Positions 15,440 to 23,269 of a stretch of DNA of 24,080 nucleotides are shown here, one piece after another. Every line of letters begins with the position of its first letter. Position 1 is the stretch's first letter. Under the pieces are notes generated by a model. It was not told where the DNA came from. It made no database searches and was given only the letters and a program-made list of their open reading frames with translations. Position numbers and translations under genes: made by a program. The stretch is from an uncultured Spirochaetaceae bacterium (GTDB taxonomy: Bacteria > Spirochaetota > Spirochaetia > Sphaerochaetales > Sphaerochaetaceae): contig CAMKAB010000001.1 in assembly GCA_946410375.1 (NCBI GenBank), positions 1-24,080 of the forward strand. The letters run 5' to 3'.

Positions 15440-17604
15440 TAAAATTCCTCCTTGAAATCATGACCGTGAAGCATGTAGTCCATAACGCGCTCCGTAGGAC
15501 ACGGAATAGCGCTGATTCTCTTTCCGATTGCGCGGGACACAGCGTCTATATACGCCGCACCGCTTCCGTTGAACACAAGTTCTCCCATGCCCTTCGCCCC
15601 GGAAGGTCCCCACCGGTATGCGTTTTCCACGTAGTACACTCCCTGCTTCGGATGATCCATTGAAGTCGGAATAATATAATCGCTGATTGACGTCTGTTTG
15701 AAATGTCCCTTGACGTTCTCAAGAACCTCGGTTGAAGCCCATCCGATTCCCTGCAGAATACCGCCGTTCGTCTGTCCGTGAACAATCAGTTCGTCAATCA
15801 GATGACCGCAGTCATGAGAGGACCAGATTCCGCGAGTCGTAACCTCTCCGGTACACGGGTCGACCTCCACTTCCACCACGCAAACGCCCCAGCCGTAGCC
15901 CAGATATGCGTAGCCCTGGAAAGAAGCCTGATCCCACGGATAACCCTCCGGATGTTCGTAATTCGTTTCAACCTCAAACTCTTCTTCCTTGTCGTAGCGA
16001 GGCTTCATAAGATTCGCAGCCTTTTCCGCAAGATAACCCACAATCATTGTTGAACGTGATGCGGCGGTAGGTCCCGAATCAGGCACCCTGTCCGTGTTCG
16101 GATCGTCAAAAACCACCTTCTCCATCGGAATTTCAAGCACGCGGGAAACGATCTTCGGCATAATCGAATGGAAGCCCTGTCCCATTTCCGTCTGACCGCA
16201 AAGAATTTCCACTCTTCCGTCGGGATATTTATGCAAACGAAGTTTCGCCTTGATGATTGCGGACTCGCCGTTTCCGGTGAACGCTCCTCCGTGATTATAG
16301 AAGGAAATACCTATTCCGCGTCCCGAACCGTACTTGTATTCGCGGCTCTTTCTCTTATAATCCGACGCGTCAAGAACCTGATTCAGCATTTCAGGAATCA
16401 TAACGCGCTCCACAACCCGACCGTTGGTGCTTGTCACATCGCCCTGCTTAATAAAATAGCGGCTCTTATACTCAAGAGGATCTATCCCCAGCTTCTCCGC
16501 GATATGGCACATATGCGTTTCTACGGCGAAAAGCGTCTGAGGCGCGCCGAATCCCCGGAATGCGCAGGACGGGAAAGTGTTCGTAGCCACCCCGAAACCT
16601 TCAGTTCTGAAAGACGGGAACTTATAACAGCCCGTTACATGGAAGCAACCTCTCTGGAGGACGACAAACGAAGACGCGAGGTATGCGCCCACGTTGTAAT
16701 ACACCTTGCTGTCCATAGCCATGATGTTTCCGTCCTTGTCAAGAGCGGTTTTGAACATAACCTTGGACGGATGGCGCTTAACGGAGAACTCAATATCCTC
16801 TTCTCTGTCAAAAATCATCTTGACTCCGCGCCCCGTTACGTAAGCGGCAAGCAAAAGCGGTCCGCAAAGAACATCCGGGAAATGCTCCTTTCCGCCGAAC
16901 GCTCCGCCCGTGGTCGTCTGCTGAACAACAATATCCTCCGGCTTTATTCCGAGCACCGGAGCAATTGATTTTCTGATATAGAACGGACACTGCGCAGATG
17001 CCAGAATCTGATACTTATCCCCGACTTTCTTACACGCCGCCGCATTTGTTTCAAGGTACACATGCTCCTGAAAGCCCGTTTCTATAGTCTCTTCAATAAT
17101 CTTATCGGCACGGGCGAACACGCTATCCACATTCTCTCCCACTTCAAGCTTAAGCGAACAATGAATGTTATTGCCGTTAATGAACGCGCCGCCCTTGCAA
17201 GCTATCCCCTCATCAATGCTTACCGCCGGCTCCGCTTCCTCGTACTCGATATTTATCTCTTCATAAAGATCTTCAAGGAGCGTTTTATCGGGTCCGCAGA
17301 GAATGCCGATAGTCTCTCCGACGTACTTCACATCCCCGTCCGCAAAACATCTCCAGTCCGTGGCTATCATATGCAGATAGTTCTTTCCCCCCTCGGGAAT
17401 ATCCTTTGCGGACACAAAGAAATATCCTTCCGGCAAATCCGGCAAATTGATTTTCTTTATGATACCCCTCGGAATGGAGGAACGCACCAGCCGTCCCCAC
17501 AGGTAATCATCCAAATCATAATCGCTCAGATATTTGATTGTTCCTTTTGACTTGCTAACAGCGTCTATTCTTCTGATTGCTTTTGAAATATCTTCCGTTA
17601 CCAT
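15439..17604 (-). CDS. xdhA: Xanthine dehydrogenase molybdenum-binding subunit
   Basis: A 721-residue molybdopterin subunit. Cofactor and active-site motifs are TTTGGAFGGKEHFPD (near 233), CAFRGFGAPQ (near 348, with the purine-contacting Arg kept), GQTEMGQGFHS (near 470) and the catalytic Glu675 in GAKGMGEL. It would hydroxylate hypoxanthine or xanthine toward urate with XdhB and XdhC. A role on another N-heterocycle is possible, but the purine setting favours this call. The ATG has a GGAG site five bases upstream. The 161-bp gap from ssnA holds a predicted promoter and an inverted repeat, so xdhA-C-B may be independently controlled. Confidence 0.92.
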   Translation of the reverse strand: MVTEDISKAIRRIDAVSKSKGTIKYLSDYDLDDYLWGRLVRSSIPRGIIKKINLPDLPEGYFFVSAKDIPEGGKNYLHMIATDWRCFADGDVKYVGETIGILCGPDKTLLEDLYEEINIEYEEAEPAVSIDEGIACKGGAFINGNNIHCSLKLEVGENVDSVFARADKIIEETIETGFQEHVYLETNAAACKKVGDKYQILASAQCPFYIRKSIAPVLGIKPEDIVVQQTTTGGAFGGKEHFPDVLCGPLLLAAYVTGRGVKMIFDREEDIEFSVKRHPSKVMFKTALDKDGNIMAMDSKVYYNVGAYLASSFVVLQRGCFHVTGCYKFPSFRTEGFGVATNTFPSCAFRGFGAPQTLFAVETHMCHIAEKLGIDPLEYKSRYFIKQGDVTSTNGRVVERVMIPEMLNQVLDASDYKRKSREYKYGSGRGIGISFYNHGGAFTGNGESAIIKAKLRLHKYPDGRVEILCGQTEMGQGFHSIMPKIVSRVLEIPMEKVVFDDPNTDRVPDSGPTAASRSTMIVGYLAEKAANLMKPRYDKEEEFEVETNYEHPEGYPWDQASFQGYAYLGYGWGVCVVEVEVDPCTGEVTTRGIWSSHDCGHLIDELIVHGQTNGGILQGIGWASTEVLENVKGHFKQTSISDYIIPTSMDHPKQGVYYVENAYRWGPSGAKGMGELVFNGSGAAYIDAVSRAIGKRISAIPCPTERVMDYMLHGHDFKEEF

Positions 17605-17629
17605 GTTTTCTCCAAAAATTTTGTTTTCC

Positions 17630-17665
17630 CGCCGAAATACTGCGGTGCAAAGCAGAATTTCAGCG
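17630..17665. repeat. Inverted repeat in the xdhA leader
   Basis: CGCCGAAATACTGC (17630-17643), an 8-base loop, then GCAGAATTTCAGCG (17652-17665), pairing at 12 of 14 positions. It sits between the predicted -10 and the xdhA start and has no T-run, so it could be an operator or a leader hairpin. Confidence 0.55.
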
Positions 17666-17675
17666 TCACTATAAT

Positions 17676-17704
17676 ATGATAGTCAGAGAATCTCCGAAAA
17701 TCAA
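17676..17704 (-). promoter_or_regulatory. Predicted promoter of xdhA-xdhC-xdhB
   Basis: -35 TTGATT (17704-17699), a 17-base spacer and -10 TATCAT (17681-17676), with an overlapping ATTATA. The -35 overlaps a short AT-rich element also found just before ssnA. Confidence 0.4.
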
Positions 17705-17765
17705 TAAAATTATTCTGATTCAAAGCCCCCCTATTCATTCGGGATGCGAACTCTTTTCAGAGTAA

Positions 17766-19127
17766 TCAGCGCACAATCCCGCTCGTTCCGTCCGGCGGAA
17801 GCATATCTGTTCTCTGCCAAAGCCTCTTCGCAACTTCCGCAGCCTTCGCGTAAATCTCGTTCTCGTCTATACCGACAAACTTGTGATCCTCATAAACAAG
17901 ACGTCCGTTCACAAACACGCTTTCCACAATATTGCTGCTCATGCCCCACACAAGGTGGCCGCCGATATTCTCCGCCACCAGCGGAGTCGGATTCTTATAG
18001 TTCAAAATGTCCAAATCCGCCTTATATCCCGCTTCAATGCGTCCGAACCTGCCCGGGAAGTACTTCTCAACAAAATCATTCGCATGGGTGAGAGCGTTCA
18101 GATAATCGCCCGGCCAGTACGGCATTTTCGCATCCCTGTTCTTAAGGAACGCAATCTTTGATTCCTCGAACATATTGCTTCCGCAGCCGTCGGTGCCCAG
18201 AACAAGGTTCTTCATCTTCGGAAGATTATGATTTATGCCGACCTGATTGTTCATATTGCTTCTCGGATTATGGGCGATGTAGCAACCGCGCTCGTTCATA
18301 AGCTCGATTTCGTGCTCGTTCAGATAAATGCCGTGGACAAGGAGCGTTTTATCGTTCAAAAGACCGTGCTTATCAAGCCTGTCCATAATATCCATATTGT
18401 AGAAATGATGGCTCCAAACCTCATCGTACTCACCTTCAGCCACATGAAGGTGCATTCCGCGACCCGTGATTTTAGCCGAATCCGCAAGCATTTCCATTCC
18501 TTCCTCGGGAATGGTAAACGGCGCATGACCGCCCACCATCGCCTCGCAAAGGACATTCTCTCCGCGAGCCTTGCGGGCGTCAACTTCTTTCGCAAAACGG
18601 ATACCTTCTTCTACGCCCTCTTTAATCTCCTTCATGCCGTAATTTCTATCCGTAATGCCGTATGCGGTGATTCCTCTGAGCCCCGTTTCTTCCATTCCGC
18701 GGGCCAGGGCGGAAAGGCTTCCCGTTATGTAATTCGGACTTTCATGGTGATCAATACACGTCGTGGTGCCGTTTCTGATTGCATCAAGAGAACAGATAAG
18801 AGAACTGTAATAGAGGGATTCCTCATCAAGCGCCCTGTCCAAACGCCACCACCATTCCTTTAAAATCTGAATCAAGTCCGTCTGAGGACCTGCGGAAATG
18901 AGCATTGCGCGGGAAAGACCGCTGTAATAGTGATGATGAGCGCAAATGAAACCCGGCATCACCGTTTTCCCCGTTCCGTCTATCACCTTGTCAGCTTTAT
19001 AATTGCCGGCTATTCCCTTTCCGACTTCTTTAATAATATCGTTCTCGATAACAATATCCTGATCCTCCAAAACCGCAGTCGGAGCTTTAGTCTGCAAAAC
19101 CCTAGTATTTTTAATTACCGTAATCAT
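17766..19127 (-). CDS. ssnA: SsnA-type aminohydrolase
   Basis: A 453-residue amidohydrolase-superfamily protein closely resembling E. coli SsnA. It has MPGFICAHHHYYSGLSR (His64 and His66 as metal ligands), LKEWWWRLDRALDEESLYYS, SLICSLDAIRNG, HNPRSNMNNQVG and the metal Asp of LGTDGCGSNMFEE. SsnA is required for anaerobic urate degradation in gut bacteria, presumably hydrolysing a ring or amidine intermediate made with YgfK and XdhD. The frame is open to 19223, but the ATG at 19127 has a GGAGG site five bases upstream and aligns with the family start. A terminator after ygfK and a 241-bp gap suggest that its transcription begins separately. Confidence 0.95.
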   Translation of the reverse strand: MITVIKNTRVLQTKAPTAVLEDQDIVIENDIIKEVGKGIAGNYKADKVIDGTGKTVMPGFICAHHHYYSGLSRAMLISAGPQTDLIQILKEWWWRLDRALDEESLYYSSLICSLDAIRNGTTTCIDHHESPNYITGSLSALARGMEETGLRGITAYGITDRNYGMKEIKEGVEEGIRFAKEVDARKARGENVLCEAMVGGHAPFTIPEEGMEMLADSAKITGRGMHLHVAEGEYDEVWSHHFYNMDIMDRLDKHGLLNDKTLLVHGIYLNEHEIELMNERGCYIAHNPRSNMNNQVGINHNLPKMKNLVLGTDGCGSNMFEESKIAFLKNRDAKMPYWPGDYLNALTHANDFVEKYFPGRFGRIEAGYKADLDILNYKNPTPLVAENIGGHLVWGMSSNIVESVFVNGRLVYEDHKFVGIDENEIYAKAAEVAKRLWQRTDMLPPDGTSGIVR

Positions 19128-19312
19128 ATTTTCCTCCCGAAAATCAAAATTATTTTGATAAGCGGAGCGACGCACAGCCTGTGACGCATCCTCTAAAGAA
19201 GAGTCCGTACACGGAGCATGCAACGCATCTGCCGCCCTGCGCCCGCTTCCGCCTTTAACAATCTGTCGTAAAAAGAATCAAAGGAAGCGCTGCCGTCTCT
19301 CCCGCATTCTCT
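19128..19312. other. ygfK-ssnA intergenic region
   Basis: It contains a 17-bp palindrome at 19143-19159 (ATCAAAAT T ATTTTGAT) beside the ssnA ribosome site and a CACAGGCTGTG inverted repeat. I could not settle on a promoter, although one is expected because ygfK has its own terminator. Confidence 0.4.
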
Positions 19313-19354
19313 AAAAGAAAAAGCACCCGCACCTCAAAACCGAAGCGCGGATGC
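19313..19354 (-). terminator. Probable terminator after ygfK
   Basis: On the minus strand GCATCCGCGC pairs with GTGCGGGTGC over ten positions (two G-T pairs), followed by TTTTTCTTTT. It begins 15 bases past the ygfK stop. It may be leaky and allow some read-through to ssnA. Confidence 0.75.
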
Positions 19355-19368
19355 AAAGTCAGAGTTTT

Positions 19369-22300
19369 TTATTCATCTACTCTTCCAAGGAGATAATCAT
19401 AACTAAAGAAAATCTTCTCAATCAGGTCTCTTACGAGCTCAGGAATATCTCCGAGCACGTTTCCGTCCTTATCAACGGAGCATTCCTTAATATCGCCGAA
19501 AAGACGAACCTTAACCTTGTCTCCGTCCACGATAAATCCGCTGTTCACGCTATCGGCGAAGTCGTCCTCTCTGGAGAACACGGTGAACTTGTCCTTGTAC
19601 GGTCTGCCGTTATGATTGCAGAACGCCGCGCAGTTTCCGCACTCGTTGCAGTATGCGTCAATATGCACAATCTGGAACGGATCGTCGCTGAACTCGCTGT
19701 CCCTCATATCAATCGCAAGATTCGCCCTGTTCGGACACACGTCAACGCACTTCGAACAGTAGTACGTGCAATCCATACATCTCGCCGCTTCCTGCTTGGC
19801 GAACTTCTCCGCATCCTTGCAAATCTTATCAGCCTTAGGGCACATATGAGTCTTGCTGAACTGAATGTCTTTAAAGAAATTCTCTTCCTGCTCCTCCAAA
19901 GCTTCGTCATCGCAATCGTGGCCGCCGCAGCCGCATTCTTCGCACTCGTCATCATCGCAACAACAACCATCCTCGTGATGATGTTCGCACCCGCATCCGC
20001 ATTCGCACTCGTCTTCTTCGTACTCCTCGCCGTCTCCGAGTTCCTTATCAAGAGTGTCCTCAACAGCCGCCCTTGCGGAAGCAATGCAACGCACGATTGT
20101 GGAAGGACCGGACGCCATATCTCCGATTGCATACACATCGGACACCTTCGTCTCGCCCGTTTCCTTATTCACATCAGGCCAGCCCTTCTCTGTCAGAGGA
20201 ATGCCGAATGCCGTTACGGCCTCTCCGTCCACATGCTCTCCGATTGCCGTGATAAGAGTGTCGCAAGGAATCGAAACGGTTTCCGAAGTTTCAACAGGGC
20301 GTCTTCTGCCGGATGCATCAGGCTCGCCTAAAGCCATCTTAACGCAAGTGAGATTTCCGCCCTGAATGCACTTAGGGTTCGCAAGGAAATAGAAGGAGAT
20401 TCCGTCCGCAAGCGCGCTCTGATATTCCTCAGGGTCGGCAGGCATTTCTTTCTGCGTTCTTCTGTACACAACGCTAACCTTATCCACTCCCGGACATCTC
20501 TTAGCCGCTCTTGCGCAATCCATAGCGGTATTTCCGCCTCCTGTGATAACGACATTGCGTCCAAGCTTCGCATTTCCCGCCTTAAATGCGGAAAGGAACT
20601 CAAGAGAGCCCTGAACTGCGCTCGCATCGCCCTCAACCTTGATTGCATTATCAAGTTCGGAACCCACCGCGTAGTAAATATACTTATAACCTGCGTCTTT
20701 CAACGCCTTAATCGTTACATCTTCAGGCTTTACATTAAAGACGAACTTCACGCCGTGAGCCTTGACATGGTCAACATCCGCCTGAACCACCTCCGGAGCG
20801 ATTCTGAAATTCGGAATGATATTCGCCACAACTCCGCCGGCATTCGCCTCTTTCTCGAAAATAGTCGTATCAAACCCGCTTCTCGCAAGGAAATACGCCG
20901 CGGAAAGCCCCGCAGGACCCGCTCCCACAACAGCCGTCTTCACATCCACCGGCTCTTCCGGCTTTTCAAAATAATCTTTCAGGTAGCCTTCCGTTCCTTT
21001 CTCAACAGCGATCTTCTTCATCTGGCGAATCTGCACCGGACCTTCGTAGTCCATTCTGGCGCAGTGATACATGCACTGATGATCGCAGATATTGCATGTC
21101 ATATTAGGCAGCGCGTTGTCCTCATAAATAAGAGAAAGAGCCTCCGCATAATGCCCGTCGCCCACAAGGTGCACATAATCAGGAATGTCCTGATGAATAG
21201 GACACGCTTCAACACACGGAGAAATGAAACAGTTGAACATCGGAAGATCCTCGTTCACCTTCGCCTTGTAATCGCCGCGGAACTCCTTCTGAATATAGAA
21301 CGCCTTCTGCGCGTTCTCGGAAAGGGCTTTAACAGCGGCAGGATCAATAACGGTTCTTCCCCATTCGCGGCTTTCCGCATCAAGGAGCGTTGCCATGTTT
21401 TCCATTCTCGCGTATCCGCCCGGTTTAAGCATATCGGTGGCGAGAGTGATAGGTCGAATTCCCGTATCGAAAATATCTTTTACAGAGTAAATCGTTGCGC
21501 CGCCAGAATATGAAATAGGAAGCGTCCCGTTAAACTCCTCGGAGAGGCGCGCCGCCACGGTGCTTGAAATCGGAAGCAATGCGCGTCCTGACATATAGCG
21601 TTCTTCGCCTTCGAAAATATTTTCGTTGTTCACGTTCGCAAGGGTGTTGGTAAGCTTTACTCCGAATCCCAGCCCTTCTTTCTTTGCAAGGTCCACAAGA
21701 CGGTGCAACATCGCAACCGCATCAGGGTACTGGAGGTCATGCTCAAAAGTCTCTCTTTTCAACTCCACATGATTAAAGCCGATTCCGTCCAGAATTTCGC
21801 GAACCTTATCATATCCGAGCAAGGTCGGGTTCAGTTTTACAAACGTATTAAGATGTTTCTCCGTAAGCATATACGAACAAATCGCTTCAATCTCTTTCGG
21901 AGGACAGCCGTGCATTGTGGAAATAGTCACGGACGGAGAAATATTCGCGCTGATTCTCTCTGAGAGCCCCTCGAGAGCGCCCGCATTCGCTTCCAAATCG
22001 GTTCCTTCAAAGAACTCGCCCTCTTTGATGAGCGCTTCCAGCTCCTCCTTATACTGCTTAAAGAGAGGACGGGTATTCGCATCTATCATCCCATTGATAT
22101 AGTCCTGCATCTTCGGCTGCTTGATGCCTTCAAGATTATAACCCACGGACATATTGAAAATAAAATCGGGTTCCGCTTTTTCACCGGTCAAAAGAGCCTG
22201 CAAAACATGAACTGCGAACCATGCCTTGATGTACTCGTCGTACGCCTTGGGAAGAGTGTACTCCGTACTCCACTCAACGTTATGTCCTTCATCACGAGCA

Positions 22301-22605
22301 TCGATACACGGCTTTGAAATCATATTCTTTTCGCCCAAATAGTCCATAATCTGAACCGTTTTGAGCTCCATAAATCGTCCGCCCGTGAGGTATGAAGACA
22401 CAATATTCTGCGCTAACTGCGTGTGAGGTCCCGCGGCAGGGCCGAGCGGGGTGGCACAGGTCTGACCGAAAATCTTAACGCTGTTTTTTCCGCCCTTATA
22501 AAAGTTCTCTCTGTGAATGCCGAAAATACTTCCGTGATTGCGATACTCGGTAAACATTCTTCTAATCAGTTCCTGAAAAGGAATAGGTCTCATTTTGTCG
22601 CTCAT
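19369..22605 (-). CDS. ygfK: YgfK-type iron-sulfur flavoprotein reductase with Cys/His/acidic insert
   Basis: A 1078-residue multidomain oxidoreductase of the YgfK ('putative selenate reductase') family. Residues 1 to about 440 are dihydroorotate/dihydropyrimidine dehydrogenase-like (PLGPAAGPHTQLAQN, STMHGCPPKEIEAI). Next is an Fe-S region from Cys459 (CFISPCVEACP, CNICDHQCMYHC), then an FAD site (VVGAGPAGLSAAYF near 560), an NAD(P) site (GGGNTAMDCARAAKR near 687) and C-terminal ferredoxin motifs (CMDCTYYCSKCVDVCP near 943, CNECGNCAAFC near 986). This resembles dihydropyrimidine dehydrogenase rearranged and suits reductive attack on a purine ring. It is required for anaerobic urate use in E. 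coli. Residues about 857-905 are an unusual insert with 11 Cys and 4 His. The frame is open to 22695, but the ATG at 22605 has an AGGAG site six bases upstream. Confidence 0.95.
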   Translation of the reverse strand: MSDKMRPIPFQELIRRMFTEYRNHGSIFGIHRENFYKGGKNSVKIFGQTCATPLGPAAGPHTQLAQNIVSSYLTGGRFMELKTVQIMDYLGEKNMISKPCIDARDEGHNVEWSTEYTLPKAYDEYIKAWFAVHVLQALLTGEKAEPDFIFNMSVGYNLEGIKQPKMQDYINGMIDANTRPLFKQYKEELEALIKEGEFFEGTDLEANAGALEGLSERISANISPSVTISTMHGCPPKEIEAICSYMLTEKHLNTFVKLNPTLLGYDKVREILDGIGFNHVELKRETFEHDLQYPDAVAMLHRLVDLAKKEGLGFGVKLTNTLANVNNENIFEGEERYMSGRALLPISSTVAARLSEEFNGTLPISYSGGATIYSVKDIFDTGIRPITLATDMLKPGGYARMENMATLLDAESREWGRTVIDPAAVKALSENAQKAFYIQKEFRGDYKAKVNEDLPMFNCFISPCVEACPIHQDIPDYVHLVGDGHYAEALSLIYEDNALPNMTCNICDHQCMYHCARMDYEGPVQIRQMKKIAVEKGTEGYLKDYFEKPEEPVDVKTAVVGAGPAGLSAAYFLARSGFDTTIFEKEANAGGVVANIIPNFRIAPEVVQADVDHVKAHGVKFVFNVKPEDVTIKALKDAGYKYIYYAVGSELDNAIKVEGDASAVQGSLEFLSAFKAGNAKLGRNVVITGGGNTAMDCARAAKRCPGVDKVSVVYRRTQKEMPADPEEYQSALADGISFYFLANPKCIQGGNLTCVKMALGEPDASGRRRPVETSETVSIPCDTLITAIGEHVDGEAVTAFGIPLTEKGWPDVNKETGETKVSDVYAIGDMASGPSTIVRCIASARAAVEDTLDKELGDGEEYEEDECECGCGCEHHHEDGCCCDDDECEECGCGGHDCDDEALEEQEENFFKDIQFSKTHMCPKADKICKDAEKFAKQEAARCMDCTYYCSKCVDVCPNRANLAIDMRDSEFSDDPFQIVHIDAYCNECGNCAAFCNHNGRPYKDKFTVFSREDDFADSVNSGFIVDGDKVKVRLFGDIKECSVDKDGNVLGDIPELVRDLIEKIFFSYDYLLGRVDE

Positions 22606-22798
22606 AGTATTCTCCTGATAAAGTCTATTACGGGTTTGGATACATAAAATCCCTTTTAAAGCCTGATTTTCTTCTCCGTTTTTATCAGATTTCAATCTGT
22701 GTCTCTTACGAACGCTTTAATGAAATTCTACATATCCCGCACTCTTTCAAGGAACTTCCGGGCCTCTTTCAGCCCGGAAAAGTTTTCCTTCATATTCA
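22606..22798 (-). other. ygfK leader with hairpins
   Basis: The predicted transcript starts near 22792, giving a leader of about 190 bases. It begins with a strong hairpin (22749-22790) and carries a CAGATT/AATCTG hairpin (22686-22699) before the ribosome site. The frame of ygfK is open across the last 90 bases but is not needed for the protein. Confidence 0.5.
22749..22790 (-). promoter_or_regulatory. Strong hairpin at the 5' end of the ygfK transcript
   Basis: AAGGAACTTCCGGGC (22749-22763) pairs with GCCCGGAAAAGTTTTCCTT (22772-22790), with a small internal bulge and an 8-base loop. It starts about 10 bases after the predicted -10. It lacks a T-run, so it is more likely an mRNA-stabilising or protein-binding element than a terminator. 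Confidence 0.6.
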
Positions 22799-22826
22799 AT
22801 TTTAAATCACTTTTATTAGAAGTCAA
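22799..22826 (-). promoter_or_regulatory. Predicted sigma70-type promoter of ygfK
   Basis: -35 TTGACT (22826-22821), a 16-base spacer and -10 TAAAAT (22804-22799). The candidate operator core ends 8 bases upstream of the -35, the same spacing as at ygeY. Confidence 0.6.
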
Positions 22827-22827
22827 C

Positions 22828-22851
22828 GATTTTTTTGCAACAAATTGCAAC
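22828..22851. promoter_or_regulatory. Candidate operator, copy at ygfK
   Basis: On the minus strand GTTGCAATTTGTTGCAA is followed by A5TC. It is 23/24 identical to 8721-8744. Relative to its gene it lies in the opposite orientation to the ygeY copy, which a near-palindromic site would allow. Confidence 0.6.
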
Positions 22852-22873
22852 AGGCAAACTGCAAATCATAACA

Positions 22874-22909
22874 GGCAAATTATAATAAGGTGCAACACGT
22901 CTTGTTCAC
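22874..22909. repeat. 36-bp direct repeat, copy 1, upstream of ygfK
   Basis: Starts GGCAAATTATAATAAGG and ends CTTGTTCAC. It matches 22947-22982 at 33 of 36 positions. Each copy holds an imperfect dyad (GTGCAACA...TTGTTCAC). Confidence 0.8.
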
Positions 22910-22946
22910 ATGGGAATTCGGACTCTTCTCATCTTTGCAATGTTCG

Positions 22947-22982
22947 GGCAAATTGCAATAAGGTGCAACATGTCTTGTTCAC
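22947..22982. repeat. 36-bp direct repeat, copy 2, upstream of ygfK
   Basis: The second copy starts 73 bp after the first. In this copy the TTATAA of copy 1 reads TTGCAA, so it carries a full TTGCAA half-site. Confidence 0.8.
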
Positions 22983-23022
22983 TCTTTACGAAAAGAAGGA
23001 CTCCGGACGGGAGAGAAGGCTC

Positions 23023-23080
23023 CATACCCGGGAAGACTCTATACCCGGGAAGATTCAGTACAGCGCCGGGGAAGATTCAC
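23023..23080. repeat. Short degenerate tandem repeats
   Basis: ATACCCGGGAAGACTCT, then ATACCCGGGAAGATTCA, then GCCGGGGAAGATTCAC: three imperfect units with a 17-23 bp period. They lie in the spacer between ygfK and the surface-protein gene. No function can be assigned. Confidence 0.55.
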
Positions 23081-23208
23081 TACCGGAATAGGCTCTGAAC
23101 AGGCGAAGATTCTTTCCTCTACGGTCAGGACGACTTCCCTTCCTTTCCGACAAAACAGACGAAAAACAGCAAAATAACTTTGTTCAAATCCGTTTTTTTC
23201 GTACAAAC
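23081..23208. other. Remaining spacer, nothing recognised
   Basis: A pyrimidine-rich then A-rich stretch with no gene or site I can support, leading into the terminator of the surface-protein gene. Confidence 0.4.
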
Positions 23209-23242
23209 AAAAAAAGACTGCCGCATTTTTATGCGACAGTCT
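23209..23242 (-). terminator. Rho-independent terminator of the surface-protein gene
   Basis: On the minus strand AGACTGTCGCAT, loop AAAA, ATGCGGCAGTCT, then a run of Ts. The stem pairs at 12 positions, one of them G-T. It lies about 28 bases past the stop codon. Confidence 0.9.
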
Positions 23243-23269
23243 CTATGCCCGAATCCTTCAGACATTAAA

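Noticed and set aside
19128..19223. Upstream extension of ssnA by 32 codons
   Set aside because: The ATG at 19127 has a perfectly placed GGAGG site and matches the family start; the extension crosses a palindrome.
22606..22695. Upstream extension of ygfK by 30 codons
   Set aside because: The ATG at 22605 has an AGGAG site, and the extra residues do not resemble the family N-terminus.
22874..22982. CRISPR array
   Set aside because: Only two repeat copies, unlike spacers and no cas genes; better explained as regulatory direct repeats.
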